From Lachnospiraceae bacterium (GTDB lineage Bacteria; Bacillota; Clostridia; Lachnospirales; Lachnospiraceae): a stretch of 64,000 nt of DNA. How positions within the stretch are numbered: position 1 is the first letter of the stretch; each line of letters opens with the position of its first letter. The notes under the pieces were generated by a model that saw nothing but the letters and a program-made list of their open reading frames with translations, was not told the origin of the DNA and ran no database searches. The position numbers and the translations under genes were made by a program. Shown piece after piece: positions 16,770 to 25,187 of the stretch. Where the stretch lies: the NCBI GenBank assembly GCA_030523275.1, contig JAUNIX010000011.1, positions 1 to 64,000 of the forward strand, written 5' to 3'.

Positions 16770-17803
16770 TTATTCTTTTTTAGTTGTATTTTTAATATTC
16801 TCTATATATTTTTTTGCTTTTTCAGGTTTCAAATCAAATTTATTTTCTATTTTTTGTAGAATTTTTTCTTTGCTAATACCTTCTTCTAAAGCAAATTCTA
16901 TGAAAATGCGAATACATTCTTCACGTTCATCTTCTCTACCATCTTCATAGCTCCAACGTTTTTCATTTGCGATGTGTGCCTGTTCGTCATATTCGGTTAA
17001 AATCATATCTAACACCTCACCGCTGTGTTTTTTTATTCAAGACTCGTTCTCGAGTCTTGGCACGGGATTCGGGTCAGCCTTCGCTGACATAATACATATC
17101 CGAATCCCTGTGCATCCTTGCGGAGCATAATCAGATGGGAGATTGAACTCCCATCTGATATATCTGACAGAACATTTTGTTTAATACATTCATCAATTGC
17201 TTGCTTAATGGACTCTTCCAAATTATTATTTTGGGCCACGTAATATCGCACTTGATCAATAAAGATGGAATAATCATTTAATCTTTTACAACGTTGCATA
17301 ATCGTTTTGTTTTGCCCATAGTTTACGTTTAACACAATGGTTTGAAATTCCAGCCCCTTTTCCTTTAGTTTTGTATTAAATGAATCAGATAATTTCAATA
17401 TGCTTCTTTCTGGAAGATTCTTTTGTCCGTTATAAAAAACAATCGATTGTGGTGTCGGAAGCTTTATTTGTCGGCTTCCATAGACATCCAGATGTTGTTG
17501 AGCGACATATCCTTTTAAAAGTTCCACAGTATAGATTAGATTGCGATAAGGCATATTCGGAGACCAGGTGGATTGGTGTTCATATAGATTTAAAACACCA
17601 GAAACTAAAAAGGAAATATCATTCTTCATCGTCATATATATGACATTATCAATCGTATTAATGGTTACTTCTTCTGGATTTTTATAATTGGTTCCATTGA
17701 TAGCATTGTATAAATCTAACAATTCTTTCTTATCATTGAGAATAAATCGGAATAAACGGTCTTTATAGCTGCGATTGACTCTGATTTGTTCTGTCATATT
17801 CAT
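16770..17803 (-). pseudogene. Rpn-family recombination-promoting nuclease, interrupted by structured repeat
   Basis: The 5' part (17803 down to about 17163) encodes the nuclease domain of an Rpn/PD-(D/E)XK protein, with MKNDISFLVSG and NLYEHQST as the active-site region, and begins with a good AAAGGAGG start. After NVLSD the frame runs into repeat copy B and ends in about 40 repeat-encoded residues. The 3' part (about 17034 to 16770) resumes as KKHSGEVLDMILTEYDEQ and ends in the family's usual charged helical tail. The two halves fit one Rpn protein of about 300 residues, so the gene was broken by the repeat. A truncated nuclease lacking the tail might still be made. Confidence 0.85.
17037..17162 (-). 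repeat. Structured repeat, copy B (126 bp), inserted in the Rpn gene
   Basis: On the minus strand it has the same start (TATATCAGATG) and end (GTCTTGAA) as copies A and C, but a shortened 5' hairpin (GATGGGAG/CTCCCATC). The long arm is kept with paired changes: GCAC/GTGC where A has GCGC/GCGC, GGGATT/AATCCC where A has AGGATT/AATCCT, and tip GTCAGC-GAAG-GCTGAC where A has GTCAGT-GAAA-ACTGAC. The terminal stem is AAGACTCG-AGAA-CGAGTCTT. Confidence 0.85.
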
Positions 17804-17820
17804 AGCTTGTTCCTCCTTTT

Positions 17821-17885
17821 ATTATAATTGTTCTTTAAAGTGCTTGCAACAATTTGTAGTAATTACATAAATTTACAATTATAAT
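17821..17885. promoter_or_regulatory. Divergent control region with 11-bp inverted repeat
   Basis: ATTATAATTGT (17821-17831) and ACAATTATAAT (17875-17885) form a perfect inverted repeat between the divergent Rpn and recombinase genes. Each arm includes a TATAAT-like sequence. It may hold overlapping promoters or an operator or recombination site. None of these is proven. Confidence 0.4.
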
Positions 17886-18000
17886 AACATACAATATTAT
17901 GAATAACAACCATAATTTTACAGTCATAAAAACAATAATGGCTAATTATTGCCTATTTTTTAATATGCTGTTTAATTTAGTATATAAAAGGAGGCAAAAC

Positions 18001-18615
18001 ATGAAAAAATATGGTTATATTCGAGTATCATCAAAAGACCAAAATCCAGAACGTCAATATGCAGCATTAGAATCGTATGGAATATTAAAGAAAAATATTT
18101 ATATGGATCAAATTTCTGGAAAAAATTTTAAACGTCCTGCATATCGGTATTTGCTAGGCAAGATGAAGCACGGAGATGTGCTTGTTATTAAAAGTATCGA
18201 CAGACTAGGTAGAAACTATCAGGAGATTTTAGAACAATGGAGAAAAATTACAAAAGAAATAGGAGTGGATATTCAAGTAATTGATATGCCATTATTAAAT
18301 ACGAATTCTATGAATGCAGATTTAACGGGTGTATTTATTGCAGATTTGGTACTTCAGATTTTGGCTTATGTGGCGGAAACAGAAAGAGTATTCATGAAAC
18401 AAAGACAAGCAGAAGGAATAGCAGTAGCCAAACAAAAGGGTGTTCAATTTGGACCTAAAAAAATAGAAATGCCAAAAGAATTTGATTTTTATTATGAGAA
18501 ATGGAAAAATGGCGAGATTTCCAGTCGCAAAGGAGCAGAATATTTAAATATAAGTCATTCCACTTTTTATCGTCGTTGTAAAGAAAAAAATAAGAAAAAT
18601 TGTAACAAAAAGTAG
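18001..18615 (+). CDS. Small serine recombinase (resolvase/invertase family)
   Basis: This 204-residue serine recombinase has a catalytic domain YGYIRVSSKDQN with probable nucleophile Ser10, the motif SIDRLGRNYQEI and a long helix rich in Glu/Arg. A C-terminal helix-turn-helix (GAEYLNISHSTFYRR) binds DNA. The open frame extends upstream to 17899, but AAGGAGG eight bases before the ATG at 18001 and the family N-terminus fix the start. Its substrate site is unknown. It lies at the left edge of the small accessory island and could be the mover of that island or a remnant of a mobile element. Confidence 0.9.
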   Translation: MKKYGYIRVSSKDQNPERQYAALESYGILKKNIYMDQISGKNFKRPAYRYLLGKMKHGDVLVIKSIDRLGRNYQEILEQWRKITKEIGVDIQVIDMPLLNTNSMNADLTGVFIADLVLQILAYVAETERVFMKQRQAEGIAVAKQKGVQFGPKKIEMPKEFDFYYEKWKNGEISSRKGAEYLNISHSTFYRRCKEKNKKNCNKK

Positions 18616-18754
18616 ACAATAAGAAACAACTTGAATATTACCCTTCTTTTGCCTTTCTTTTATAAAAAATATTAATTTGTTGCACTAAAACTATTATATC
18701 AAAATTGTTTCATAAAGTCTGCTTTATGAATTAAATAGAAAGGGGAGTAATTGA

Positions 18755-18838
18755 ATGAGTCATTGGTGTAGAACATGTGGTGGTAAAGGTGTTCAAGTTT
18801 GTCCAGTGTGTAAAGGTGAGAAGTATATTAAGGATTAA
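18755..18838 (+). CDS. Tiny DnaJ-type zinc-finger peptide (27 aa)
   Basis: A 27-codon frame follows AAAGGGGAG. It encodes two Cys-x-x-Cys pairs in the form CRTCGGKG and CPVCKGEK, the CxxCxGxG pattern of DnaJ cysteine-rich repeats, enough to bind one zinc. Nothing else is present in the peptide. It lies between the recombinase and the unknown 146-residue protein. The strong ribosome site and the fitting motif support a real gene, although it is very short. Confidence 0.7.
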   Translation: MSHWCRTCGGKGVQVCPVCKGEKYIKD

Positions 18839-18894
18839 AACTATTGGTCAATATATTTATTGAAGAATATGAATGTTAAGGAGGAAAATATAAG

Positions 18895-19335
18895 ATGGCA
18901 TTTAATTTAAAGAACAATTGTGGTATGATATGTGATCCTATTTCATTTAGAGATACCTCAAATCTTAATGCTGAATATATTGCTGAACTTATGAAGGCAA
19001 CGGCTGATCGAATGGGAGTACCAATGAATGTTGGAATTGATACCGTAAAAGAGGGAGGTTTATTTGGAAAAACATATCCATGTGTTGTTATTACACATCC
19101 AAATCCACCTCAGCAGTACTTTACAGATGTGCTTATTATTAATGGAGCTTCAATAAATTTTTATTTTTTTGGAAATTCAAAAGCTAATTATGCAACAAAC
19201 AAAGCCAATCAAAGAAAAGGTACAATTACTGGTTCAATTTTAAATGCAATTTCTGGTACAGATGAAATGGCATATCAGCAGGAAATGTTATGGCATCGAC
19301 AAGTAATTGATACGTTTGAATCAAATATGAAATAA
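18895..19335 (+). CDS. Uncharacterised 146-residue protein of the JAMM/zinc-ribbon island
   Basis: I do not recognise this protein. It is 146 residues, soluble, with an N-terminal helical part (AEYIAELMKATADRMG), a probable beta-rich centre (YPCVVITHPNPPQQYF, then ASINFYFFGNS) and a C-terminal helical part. AAGGAGG precedes its ATG. It sits among three very small zinc-binding peptides and upstream of a JAMM-like protein, all on one strand with short gaps, so it is probably part of the same operon. Its role could be substrate or adaptor for the JAMM protein, which is speculative. Confidence 0.65.
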   Translation: MAFNLKNNCGMICDPISFRDTSNLNAEYIAELMKATADRMGVPMNVGIDTVKEGGLFGKTYPCVVITHPNPPQQYFTDVLIINGASINFYFFGNSKANYATNKANQRKGTITGSILNAISGTDEMAYQQEMLWHRQVIDTFESNMK

Positions 19336-19347
19336 TAGGTGATAAAT

Positions 19348-19461
19348 ATGGGAAGTGTGAAAATTATTATTTGTCCAAATTGTGGAAAAGAGATAGTAGT
19401 TATTTATGAAGCTCCTCAATATGAATGTCCCCACTGTGGTCAACGATTTGGACTTAGATAA
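19348..19461 (+). CDS. Zinc-ribbon peptide (37 aa)
   Basis: A 37-codon frame starting with GTGATAAAT-ATG encodes one zinc ribbon: CPNCGKE, a short beta hairpin, then CPHCGQRF. It starts 12 bases after the previous stop. The two CPxCG knuckles are typical of rubredoxin-like or zinc-ribbon folds. No further domain is present. It is likely a structural or adaptor peptide of the island. Confidence 0.7.
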   Translation: MGSVKIIICPNCGKEIVVIYEAPQYECPHCGQRFGLR

Positions 19462-19484
19462 AAAATCTTTAGGAGGATTTATTT

Positions 19485-19664
19485 ATGAAAGAAATAAAAA
19501 TTAGAATTGATTCTGTAGAGAAAAAAGAATACAAAAAAATTCCTATGGTGAAATTTGAAAGCGATTATTTTAAATGTAGAAGTTGTGGATATACAGTACG
19601 CATGCGCGTGTTAGGAAATACTGCTACTTGTAGCCAATGTGGTGGGACAATGGATCGTTGTTAA
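19485..19664 (+). CDS. Zinc-ribbon protein (59 aa)
   Basis: A 59-codon frame preceded by AGGAGG has a charged N-terminal strand/helix (KEIKIRIDSVEKKEYKK) followed by a zinc ribbon CRSCGY and CSQCGG and the C-terminal MDRC. It overlaps the start of the JAMM-like gene by up to 28 bases, which implies translational coupling. This is the third small zinc-binding gene within a kilobase. Confidence 0.72.
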   Translation: MKEIKIRIDSVEKKEYKKIPMVKFESDYFKCRSCGYTVRMRVLGNTATCSQCGGTMDRC

Positions 19665-20155
19665 ACACGAATATTTTTATTAGTAATAGGGCATTTTCTT
19701 TAATGATGACTGATATTAGTAGATATCCTAATGTTGAAGCAGGAGGTCTGATTTTAGGAATAAAAGAAGACAATATCTACTATGTTATTGAAGCTATTGA
19801 AGCCGGGGACGATGCGAGTAGAAGTGCTGGAACATTATTATGTGACGAGAAAAACATGATACATATGATTTCTACTTTGGTCAATATCTATGATCCCCAA
19901 ATAGATGTCATTGGAGTTTGGCACAAACATAATAACTGTAATAATCCACCTTTTTCTGATACTGATATGGAACTCCATAAGAAAATTCAAGGTTGGATTA
20001 ATTCTGATGTCATATCTATTTTATTCCAAAAAATAGATGATAGTGAATATAAAATGAAAGTATTTTTTATTGATAAACAGGGCAGTATCATCGAAAAAGA
20101 TTTCCTTATTATGGATATTAATAATATAGTGAAATATCGATTTGGACATTATTAA
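19637..20155 (+). CDS. JAMM/MPN-domain protein (prokaryotic JAB-type peptidase-like)
   Basis: The protein of up to 172 residues carries a JAMM-like metalloprotease signature: glutamate in VEAGGLILG, then WHKHNN followed by PPFSDTDM, giving H-x-H and a downstream S-x-x-D as zinc ligands and catalytic residues. Prokaryotic JAB proteins cleave isopeptide or peptide bonds, often removing ubiquitin-like proteins or releasing sulfur-carrier tails. The start is uncertain: ATG 19637 has no clear ribosome site, TTG 19658 follows GGTGGGA, and ATG 19703 is possible. No E1 or E2 gene is next to it. Confidence 0.75.
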   Translation: MWWDNGSLLNTNIFISNRAFSLMMTDISRYPNVEAGGLILGIKEDNIYYVIEAIEAGDDASRSAGTLLCDEKNMIHMISTLVNIYDPQIDVIGVWHKHNNCNNPPFSDTDMELHKKIQGWINSDVISILFQKIDDSEYKMKVFFIDKQGSIIEKDFLIMDINNIVKYRFGHY

Positions 20156-20169
20156 AGGAAAGTGATTAC

Positions 20170-20634
20170 ATGAGTTGTTCCTACTATGAATTTAGAGAAG
20201 GTAGCTATTATTGCTTGAAAAAGCATGATTATATTAATTCGGATGTTTATGAGCGATATTGTAGATCATATAATTATGATGAATGTCCGATTTATTTAGA
20301 TCATGATTCATCTGGAGGGTGTTATATAACTTCGGCTTGTATCTATGCTAAAGGTCTGCAAGATAATTGTTATGAATTAGAGACTCTTAGGGAATATAGA
20401 GATGACTGGCTATCGAAACAACCTGGCGGAAAAGATTTAATTAAAAATTATTATGCAATAGCACCTAAAATTGTATCATGTATTAACGAAAGAGAGAATA
20501 AAAATAGAATTTACAATGCGATATATGATCATATGGTTAAGCCATGTGTAGAATTGATAGAGCAGAAAAAATATACAGAAGCGAAAGAACTCTATAAAAA
20601 TATGACAGAGCAATTAAAAAAACAATATATTTAA
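20170..20634 (+). CDS. CFI-box-CTERM domain protein
   Basis: This 154-residue cysteine-rich protein has an N-terminal putative zinc site with four spaced cysteines (Cys3, Cys15, then YCRSYNYDECP). The C-terminal domain has GGCYITSACIYAKG followed by CYELETLREYRDDWL and a tail YYAIAPKIV, which matches my knowledge of the CFI-box C-terminal domain, here with CYI for CFI. The function of that domain is unknown. It starts 14 bp after the JAMM-like gene and is followed by a strong terminator, so it is the last gene of the island operon. Confidence 0.72.
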   Translation: MSCSYYEFREGSYYCLKKHDYINSDVYERYCRSYNYDECPIYLDHDSSGGCYITSACIYAKGLQDNCYELETLREYRDDWLSKQPGGKDLIKNYYAIAPKIVSCINERENKNRIYNAIYDHMVKPCVELIEQKKYTEAKELYKNMTEQLKKQYI

Positions 20635-20640
20635 CAATTG

Positions 20641-20666
20641 AGACACTTAGATGATTCTAGGTGTCT
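20641..20666 (+). terminator. Terminator of the JAMM/CFI-box operon
   Basis: An 11-bp stem (AGACACTTAGA with TCTAGGTGTCT, one G-T pair) has a 4-base loop and is followed by TTTGTTT. It begins 6 bases after the CFI-box stop. Confidence 0.85.
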
Positions 20667-20673
20667 TTTGTTT

Positions 20674-20797
20674 ACGCGAAGGCATAAGGCAAGCGGAAAC
20701 GACCCAGGTCGCCCTCTCTTACCGCAAGCGATAATTCTCCTTGTGCTTGCATTTCCATTTGCCGCCGCACGCGAACCGATGAAACTCGCAGAGCGTG
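20674..20797 (-). repeat. Structured GC-rich element, looser relative (copy E)
   Basis: Read on the minus strand it begins ACGCTCTGCGAG, close to the ACGCTCCGCGAG core of copies A, C and D. It then forms long stems: GGCAAATGGAAA against TTTCCGCTTGCC, with GCAAGC/GCTTGC and CGACC/GGTCG hairpins inside. It is a GC-rich island in AT-rich surroundings in the 364-bp gap before the helicase gene. The small open frame that crosses it is not credible as a gene. Confidence 0.5.
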
Positions 20798-20880
20798 TTT
20801 TATTCGGTTTGTTACAATTTTTACTTGTCTCATCAAATATAAATGTTTCATGATTCTAAAATTAATTTACAACAACCTTC

Positions 20881-20958
20881 TACGGAATTCTTGAAATCTC
20901 TGACATATGAAGTATGCTTAGTGTATGGAACCTAGTCAGAGATTTCAAGAACTTCGTA
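20881..20958. repeat. 24-bp inverted repeat upstream of the helicase gene
   Basis: Arms 20881-20904 and 20935-20958 pair over 24 positions, of which 22 are Watson-Crick (TTCTTGAAATCTCTGAC is perfect), around a 30-base loop. The right arm reaches a plausible -10 (TACAAT near 20966) for the helicase gene. It could be an operator, an RNA leader hairpin or the right border of the accessory island. Confidence 0.55.
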
Positions 20959-20998
20959 TTTATGATACAATAGTCCTATCAAACTAAAGGATTTTATT

Positions 20999-23368
20999 AT
21001 GATTTTACAGTTAAAGGACAATCAGATAAAAATATCCGTCAGGCACTTAGTAGAGTTTATTTTTCGCAGTGGAGATCTGACTACTGGAGGACGTGGAAAG
21101 TCTGCATTAGACGCGATGCAGGCAGGTAGCCGGATTCACAAGAAGATTCAACGCTCTATGGGTGTGGATTATAAAGAGGAAGTGTCGCTAAAGAAGACGT
21201 TTTATCATAGAGATTATGAGGTTTTGTTAGAAGGTCGCACAGATGGTATTTTTCCGAAAAAAGATGTGACAGTGATTGATGAAATCAAAGGCACATACCA
21301 AAATTTAGCACTAATGGAACAGGCAATCTGGGTGCATCAGGCACAGGCAATGTGTTATGGATACATCTATGGGCTGGAACACCATTTAGAACAGATTGGA
21401 ATTCAGATGACCTATTGCCATTTGGAGAGTGAAGAAATCAAACGTTTTTATGAACAATATTCGATGGCAGAATTGGAAGCGTGGATGGATGATTTGATGA
21501 CAAGCTTTTTTGTCTGGAGTGATTACGTCTATGGGGCAAAAAAGAAACGAAATATCTCAATTCGTGAACAGAAATTTCCGTTTCGATACCGAAAAGGACA
21601 AAAAAAGCTGACTGCTTCTGTTTATCAATCTCTGAAAAATAAGGAAATATTATTTGTGCAGGCACCAACGGGAATCGGGAAGACAATCTCAACGATTTAT
21701 CCGACCATCAAAAGGATGGAAGAAGCAGATGCGGATAAAATGTTTTATTTGACGGCAAAGACGATCACGAGAACTGCGGCAGAAGAAACGTTTCAGATTT
21801 TAAGAAAGCAAGGATTGCAATTTTCTACGGTGACGTTAACCGCAAAAGAAAAGATTTGTTTTCAAAAGGAGACGGATTGTGATGCAGAAAAATGCCCGTA
21901 TGCTAAAGGGCATTATGATAGAGTGAATCAGGCGTTATATGAGCTGGTTACAAATGAGACTGTCTTTACGAGAACTGTGATTGAAGAATATGCGAAACGA
22001 TATCAAGTTTGCCCTTATGAGCTGAGTCTTGATGTTTGCGATTTTGCGGATGGTATTATTTGTGATTATAATTATGTCTTTGATCCGAAAGTACAGTTAA
22101 AACGTTTTTTTGGTGAGGGAAAGCTACTTGACTTTTATTATCTTGTGGATGAGGCACATAATCTCGTTGATCGGGCAAGGACGATGTATAGTGCTGTATT
22201 GTGTAAAGAAGATTTTCTGGAAGTACGTCGTAGTATGCCAGAGTATGCAAAACGGCTCCGAAATGCTTTAAATCGATGCAACAAAGAAATGTTAGATTTG
22301 AAAAAGAATTGGGGAAGCAAAGCGGTGATCGCGGAGACGGATAAGTTGGTATATGCATTACTTCGCCTAGTTACAGAAGCAGATTTATTTTTGGAGGAAG
22401 AAGAAAATCCAGAAGTAAGAAATCGATTGTTAGAATTATATTTTCAAGTTCAACATTATTTAAATATGTATGACTTGATGGATGAGGGATATGAGATTTA
22501 TGTCTTAGCGTCAGAAAAAAGATATTACTGTAAGTTATTTTGTATCAATCCAGCGAATCAGTTGAAAAATTGTTTTGCATATGGCAAAGCCACAATATTG
22601 TTTTCAGCGACGTTGTTGCCAGTGAATTATTATAAAAATCTACTTACAGGTAATCCAGACGAAAAAGCGGTTTATGTTCCATCGCCATTTGATGATAAAA
22701 AAAGAGTTGTTTTGATCGCAGAGGATGTCACGAGCAAATATACGAGAAGAAATCAAATGGAATACGAAAAGATATTCTGGTATTTAGAAGCCCTTTTAAA
22801 TGGAAGAGAAGGAAATTATTTGATTTTTTTCCCGTCTTATGAAATGTTAGAAGCAGTTGCAGATTGTCTATATGAACACGGTATAGACATTAAGGCAGAC
22901 ATTTTGATACAAAAACAGGAGATGCACGAAGAAGAGAGAGAAATCTTTTTACAGGAATTTACGAGAAAACGGAAGAAATCTTTGATCGCGCTTTGTGTAC
23001 TGGGAGGCATTTTTTCAGAAGGAATTGATTTGACAAAGGACGCACTCATTGGTACGATGGTTGTCGGTACAGGATTGCCGGGGGTTTCTTTTGAACAAAA
23101 TCTCTTGAAAGATTATTTTGATCAGAAAATCGGCTCTGGATTTGATTACGCCTATCGATATCCGGGGATGAACAAAGTATTACAGGCTGCTGGCAGAGTG
23201 ATTCGTACCAAAGAAGATGAAGGCGTAATTTTATTGTTGGATGAAAGATTATTGGGATATGAATATCAGGGGCTATTTCCTATGGAATGGCAGGATCGAA
23301 AGCGCACATCACTTATGCGAATAGCATCTGATATCAACAAATTTTGGAAAGGAAGAGAACAAATATGA
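20999..23368 (+). CDS. DinG/Rad3-type Fe-S helicase with N-terminal Cas4-like nuclease domain
   Basis: This 789-residue superfamily 2 DNA helicase has Walker A APTGIGKT (about residue 221), the DEAH box VDEAHN (about residue 383) and cysteines [16 protein letters not shown] plus a later VCPYE, placed to bind the XPD-type [4Fe-4S] cluster. The N-terminal 180 residues, with [11 protein letters not shown] and VIDEIKG, match a Cas4/RecB-like PD-(D/E)XK nuclease core. Such fused proteins are usual in Lachnospiraceae and probably act in DNA repair. Its stop overlaps the queF start (ATGA). An inverted repeat lies just upstream. Confidence 0.9.
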   Translation: MILQLKDNQIKISVRHLVEFIFRSGDLTTGGRGKSALDAMQAGSRIHKKIQRSMGVDYKEEVSLKKTFYHRDYEVLLEGRTDGIFPKKDVTVIDEIKGTYQNLALMEQAIWVHQAQAMCYGYIYGLEHHLEQIGIQMTYCHLESEEIKRFYEQYSMAELEAWMDDLMTSFFVWSDYVYGAKKKRNISIREQKFPFRYRKGQKKLTASVYQSLKNKEILFVQAPTGIGKTISTIYPTIKRMEEADADKMFYLTAKTITRTAAEETFQILRKQGLQFSTVTLTAKEKICFQKETDCDAEKCPYAKGHYDRVNQALYELVTNETVFTRTVIEEYAKRYQVCPYELSLDVCDFADGIICDYNYVFDPKVQLKRFFGEGKLLDFYYLVDEAHNLVDRARTMYSAVLCKEDFLEVRRSMPEYAKRLRNALNRCNKEMLDLKKNWGSKAVIAETDKLVYALLRLVTEADLFLEEEENPEVRNRLLELYFQVQHYLNMYDLMDEGYEIYVLASEKRYYCKLFCINPANQLKNCFAYGKATILFSATLLPVNYYKNLLTGNPDEKAVYVPSPFDDKKRVVLIAEDVTSKYTRRNQMEYEKIFWYLEALLNGREGNYLIFFPSYEMLEAVADCLYEHGIDIKADILIQKQEMHEEEREIFLQEFTRKRKKSLIALCVLGGIFSEGIDLTKDALIGTMVVGTGLPGVSFEQNLLKDYFDQKIGSGFDYAYRYPGMNKVLQAAGRVIRTKEDEGVILLLDERLLGYEYQGLFPMEWQDRKRTSLMRIASDINKFWKGREQI

Positions 23369-23862
23369 GTGGAAGAAACAAAGAAGAATTAGATGGAGTT
23401 ACATTGTTAGGAAATCAAAAAACAAAATATGCTGACGATTATGCGCCGGAAGTGTTAGAGACATTTCCAAATAAACATCCGGAAAATGATTATTTTGTCA
23501 AATTTAACTGTCCAGAATTTACGAGTCTTTGTCCGATGACAGGACAACCAGATTTTGCAACGATTTACATTTCTTATGTGCCAGGCGAGCGTATGGTAGA
23601 AAGTAAATCTTTAAAATTATATTTATTTAGTTTTCGTAATCATGGAGATTTTCATGAGGATTGTGTAAATATTATTATGAAAGATCTGATCAAACTGATG
23701 GACCCTAAATATATCGAAGTCTGGGGAAAATTTACACCACGTGGAGGAATCTCCATTGACCCATATTGTAATTATGGAAAAGAGGGTACGGTTTGGCAGC
23801 AGGTTGCTTTTGATCGATTGACACATCATGATATGTATCCAGAAAAAGTTGACAATCGTTAG
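23365..23862 (+). CDS. queF: NADPH-dependent 7-cyano-7-deazaguanine reductase (preQ0 reductase)
   Basis: This 165-residue type I QueF reduces preQ0 to preQ1 for queuosine in tRNA. The thioimide-forming cysteine is Cys56 in [17 protein letters not shown], and the QueF motif ([16 protein letters not shown], then HEDC) is intact. The start at 23365 overlaps the helicase stop by four bases. A longer in-frame ATG at 23344 lies inside the helicase gene and is unlikely. No queC, queD or queE genes are present here, so the precursor must come from elsewhere. A tRNA-dihydrouridine synthase gene follows after 10 bp. Confidence 0.95.
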   Translation: MSGRNKEELDGVTLLGNQKTKYADDYAPEVLETFPNKHPENDYFVKFNCPEFTSLCPMTGQPDFATIYISYVPGERMVESKSLKLYLFSFRNHGDFHEDCVNIIMKDLIKLMDPKYIEVWGKFTPRGGISIDPYCNYGKEGTVWQQVAFDRLTHHDMYPEKVDNR

Positions 23863-23872
23863 GGATTGAAAG

Positions 23873-24856
23873 ATGAAATTATATTTTGCACCCATGGAAG
23901 GGATTACGAGCTATATTTTTCGGAATGCTCATCAAAAATATTTTGGCGGAATTGATAAATATTTTACACCATTTATCGCACCGAATCAGGCGCATTGTTT
24001 TAGCACAAGAGAGAAAAGAGATATTTTGCCTGAACATAACGAAGGAATCACAGTTATACCGCAGATTTTAACGAATAAAGCAGAACATTTTATAAAAACT
24101 GCGAGAGAACTAAAAAAAATGGGATATGAAGAAATTAATTTAAATCTTGGCTGTCCTTCTGGAACCGTGACAGCGAAAAAAAGAGGAGCGGGATTTCTCT
24201 CAGAATTAGAGCAATTGGACTGTTTTTTAGATCAGATATTTACGGATCTTGATATGAAAATATCAGTCAAAACGCGACTAGGGGTCAATGATCCGGAAGA
24301 GTTTGAGGCATTGTTAGAGATTTATAATGATTATCCTCTGGAAGAATTGATCATTCATCCAAGAATCCAGAAAGACTTTTATAAAGGATTGCCGAGGGAT
24401 GCTTGGTACCAATTGGCAGTGCAGGAGAGCAAAAATCCTCTCTGTTATAATGGAAATATATTTTCTGCACAACAATATCAAAAATGGAAACAGAAATTTC
24501 CAGATACGAAAATGCTTATGATTGGTCGCGGAGCAATCGCGAATCCGGCACTTCCGCTTTCAATTCAAAATGCGGATAAAGATGATTCTACAGGTAGATT
24601 AGATATCGATACATTTTGTTCTTTTCATCAGGAAATTTGTGATGGATATTTGCAATGGCATAATGGAGAGAAAAATGTACTCTTTAAAATGAAAGAATTA
24701 TGGTTTTATTTTGGCAGTCTATATCCAGATGCGAATAAATTGTTGAAAAAAATCAAAAAAGCACAAAAATTAAATGATTATTATGCGGCTGTTGACAATC
24801 TGTTCCAATCCTATACACCAGAGGATGAAATAGGATTTGTAGATCTGTGTAAATAG
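23873..24856 (+). CDS. tRNA-dihydrouridine synthase family protein
   Basis: This 327-residue FMN-dependent TIM-barrel enzyme reduces uridines in tRNA to dihydrouridine. It begins KLYFAPMEGIT, has the catalytic cysteine in NLGCPSG, and the FMN-phosphate region MIGRGAIANPAL. It is a divergent Dus outside the DusB group that usually neighbours nifR3, so the target uridine is not assigned. It sits 10 bp after queF, giving a two-gene tRNA-modification unit downstream of the helicase. Two terminators lie in the following gap. Confidence 0.88.
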   Translation: MKLYFAPMEGITSYIFRNAHQKYFGGIDKYFTPFIAPNQAHCFSTREKRDILPEHNEGITVIPQILTNKAEHFIKTARELKKMGYEEINLNLGCPSGTVTAKKRGAGFLSELEQLDCFLDQIFTDLDMKISVKTRLGVNDPEEFEALLEIYNDYPLEELIIHPRIQKDFYKGLPRDAWYQLAVQESKNPLCYNGNIFSAQQYQKWKQKFPDTKMLMIGRGAIANPALPLSIQNADKDDSTGRLDIDTFCSFHQEICDGYLQWHNGEKNVLFKMKELWFYFGSLYPDANKLLKKIKKAQKLNDYYAAVDNLFQSYTPEDEIGFVDLCK

Positions 24857-25013
24857 GCATATTTACGTTATCATTTCATACAGAGGAATATTTCATAAAG
24901 TTTATACTTTATTTAGAAAAGTTCATTCTTTTTATATTGATTCAAAAATGGAATCTGATATACTTTAATTAAAGTTTTTCATATATATTTTTAATCCTCT
25001 CTTTTCAACAAAG

Positions 25014-25038
25014 GCAAGTCCTGACAGGACTTGCTTTT
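25014..25038 (+). terminator. Terminator 1 after dus
   Basis: A perfect 10-bp stem GCAAGTCCTG/CAGGACTTGC with a one-base centre is followed by TTTTG. It lies in the 316-bp gap 24857-25172, whose first 150 bases are AT-rich with no feature I can support. Confidence 0.8.
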
Positions 25039-25055
25039 GCATTGTATATATAATT

Positions 25056-25088
25056 TCCCCTGTTTTTATGATGAACAGGGGATTTTTT
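25056..25088 (+). terminator. Terminator 2 before two-component genes
   Basis: Stem TCCCCTGTT/AACAGGGGA with a 9-base loop is followed by a run of seven T. This second terminator in tandem insulates the two-component operon. Confidence 0.85.
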
Positions 25089-25160
25089 TAACACATTTTT
25101 AATGTTTTTACTGCATACTAAAAGATTCATTGAGATATTTTAAAGAGAAAGCTTTTTTCT

Positions 25161-25169
25161 TGTTATAAT
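25161..25169 (+). promoter_or_regulatory. Extended -10 promoter of the two-component operon
   Basis: TGTTATAAT is a perfect extended -10. Transcription should begin near 25176, after the first in-frame ATG at 25173, which supports ATG 25188 as the response-regulator start. Confidence 0.65.
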
Positions 25170-25187
25170 AAAATGGGTGGTGATAAG

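Noticed and set aside
17037-17162. C-terminal 40 residues of the Rpn-like frame (…DAQGFGYVLCQ…) as real protein
   Set aside because: They are encoded by repeat copy B, and similar residues arise from the other copies when translated, so they are not part of the native protein.
20638-20853. Open frame of 71 codons after the CFI-box gene
   Set aside because: It runs through the terminator and the structured element E, has no ribosome site, and its Arg/Pro-rich product reflects the GC-rich repeat.
20881-20958. Invertible promoter controlled by the serine recombinase
   Set aside because: The 30-bp spacer is too short for normal DNA inversion and contains no complete promoter.
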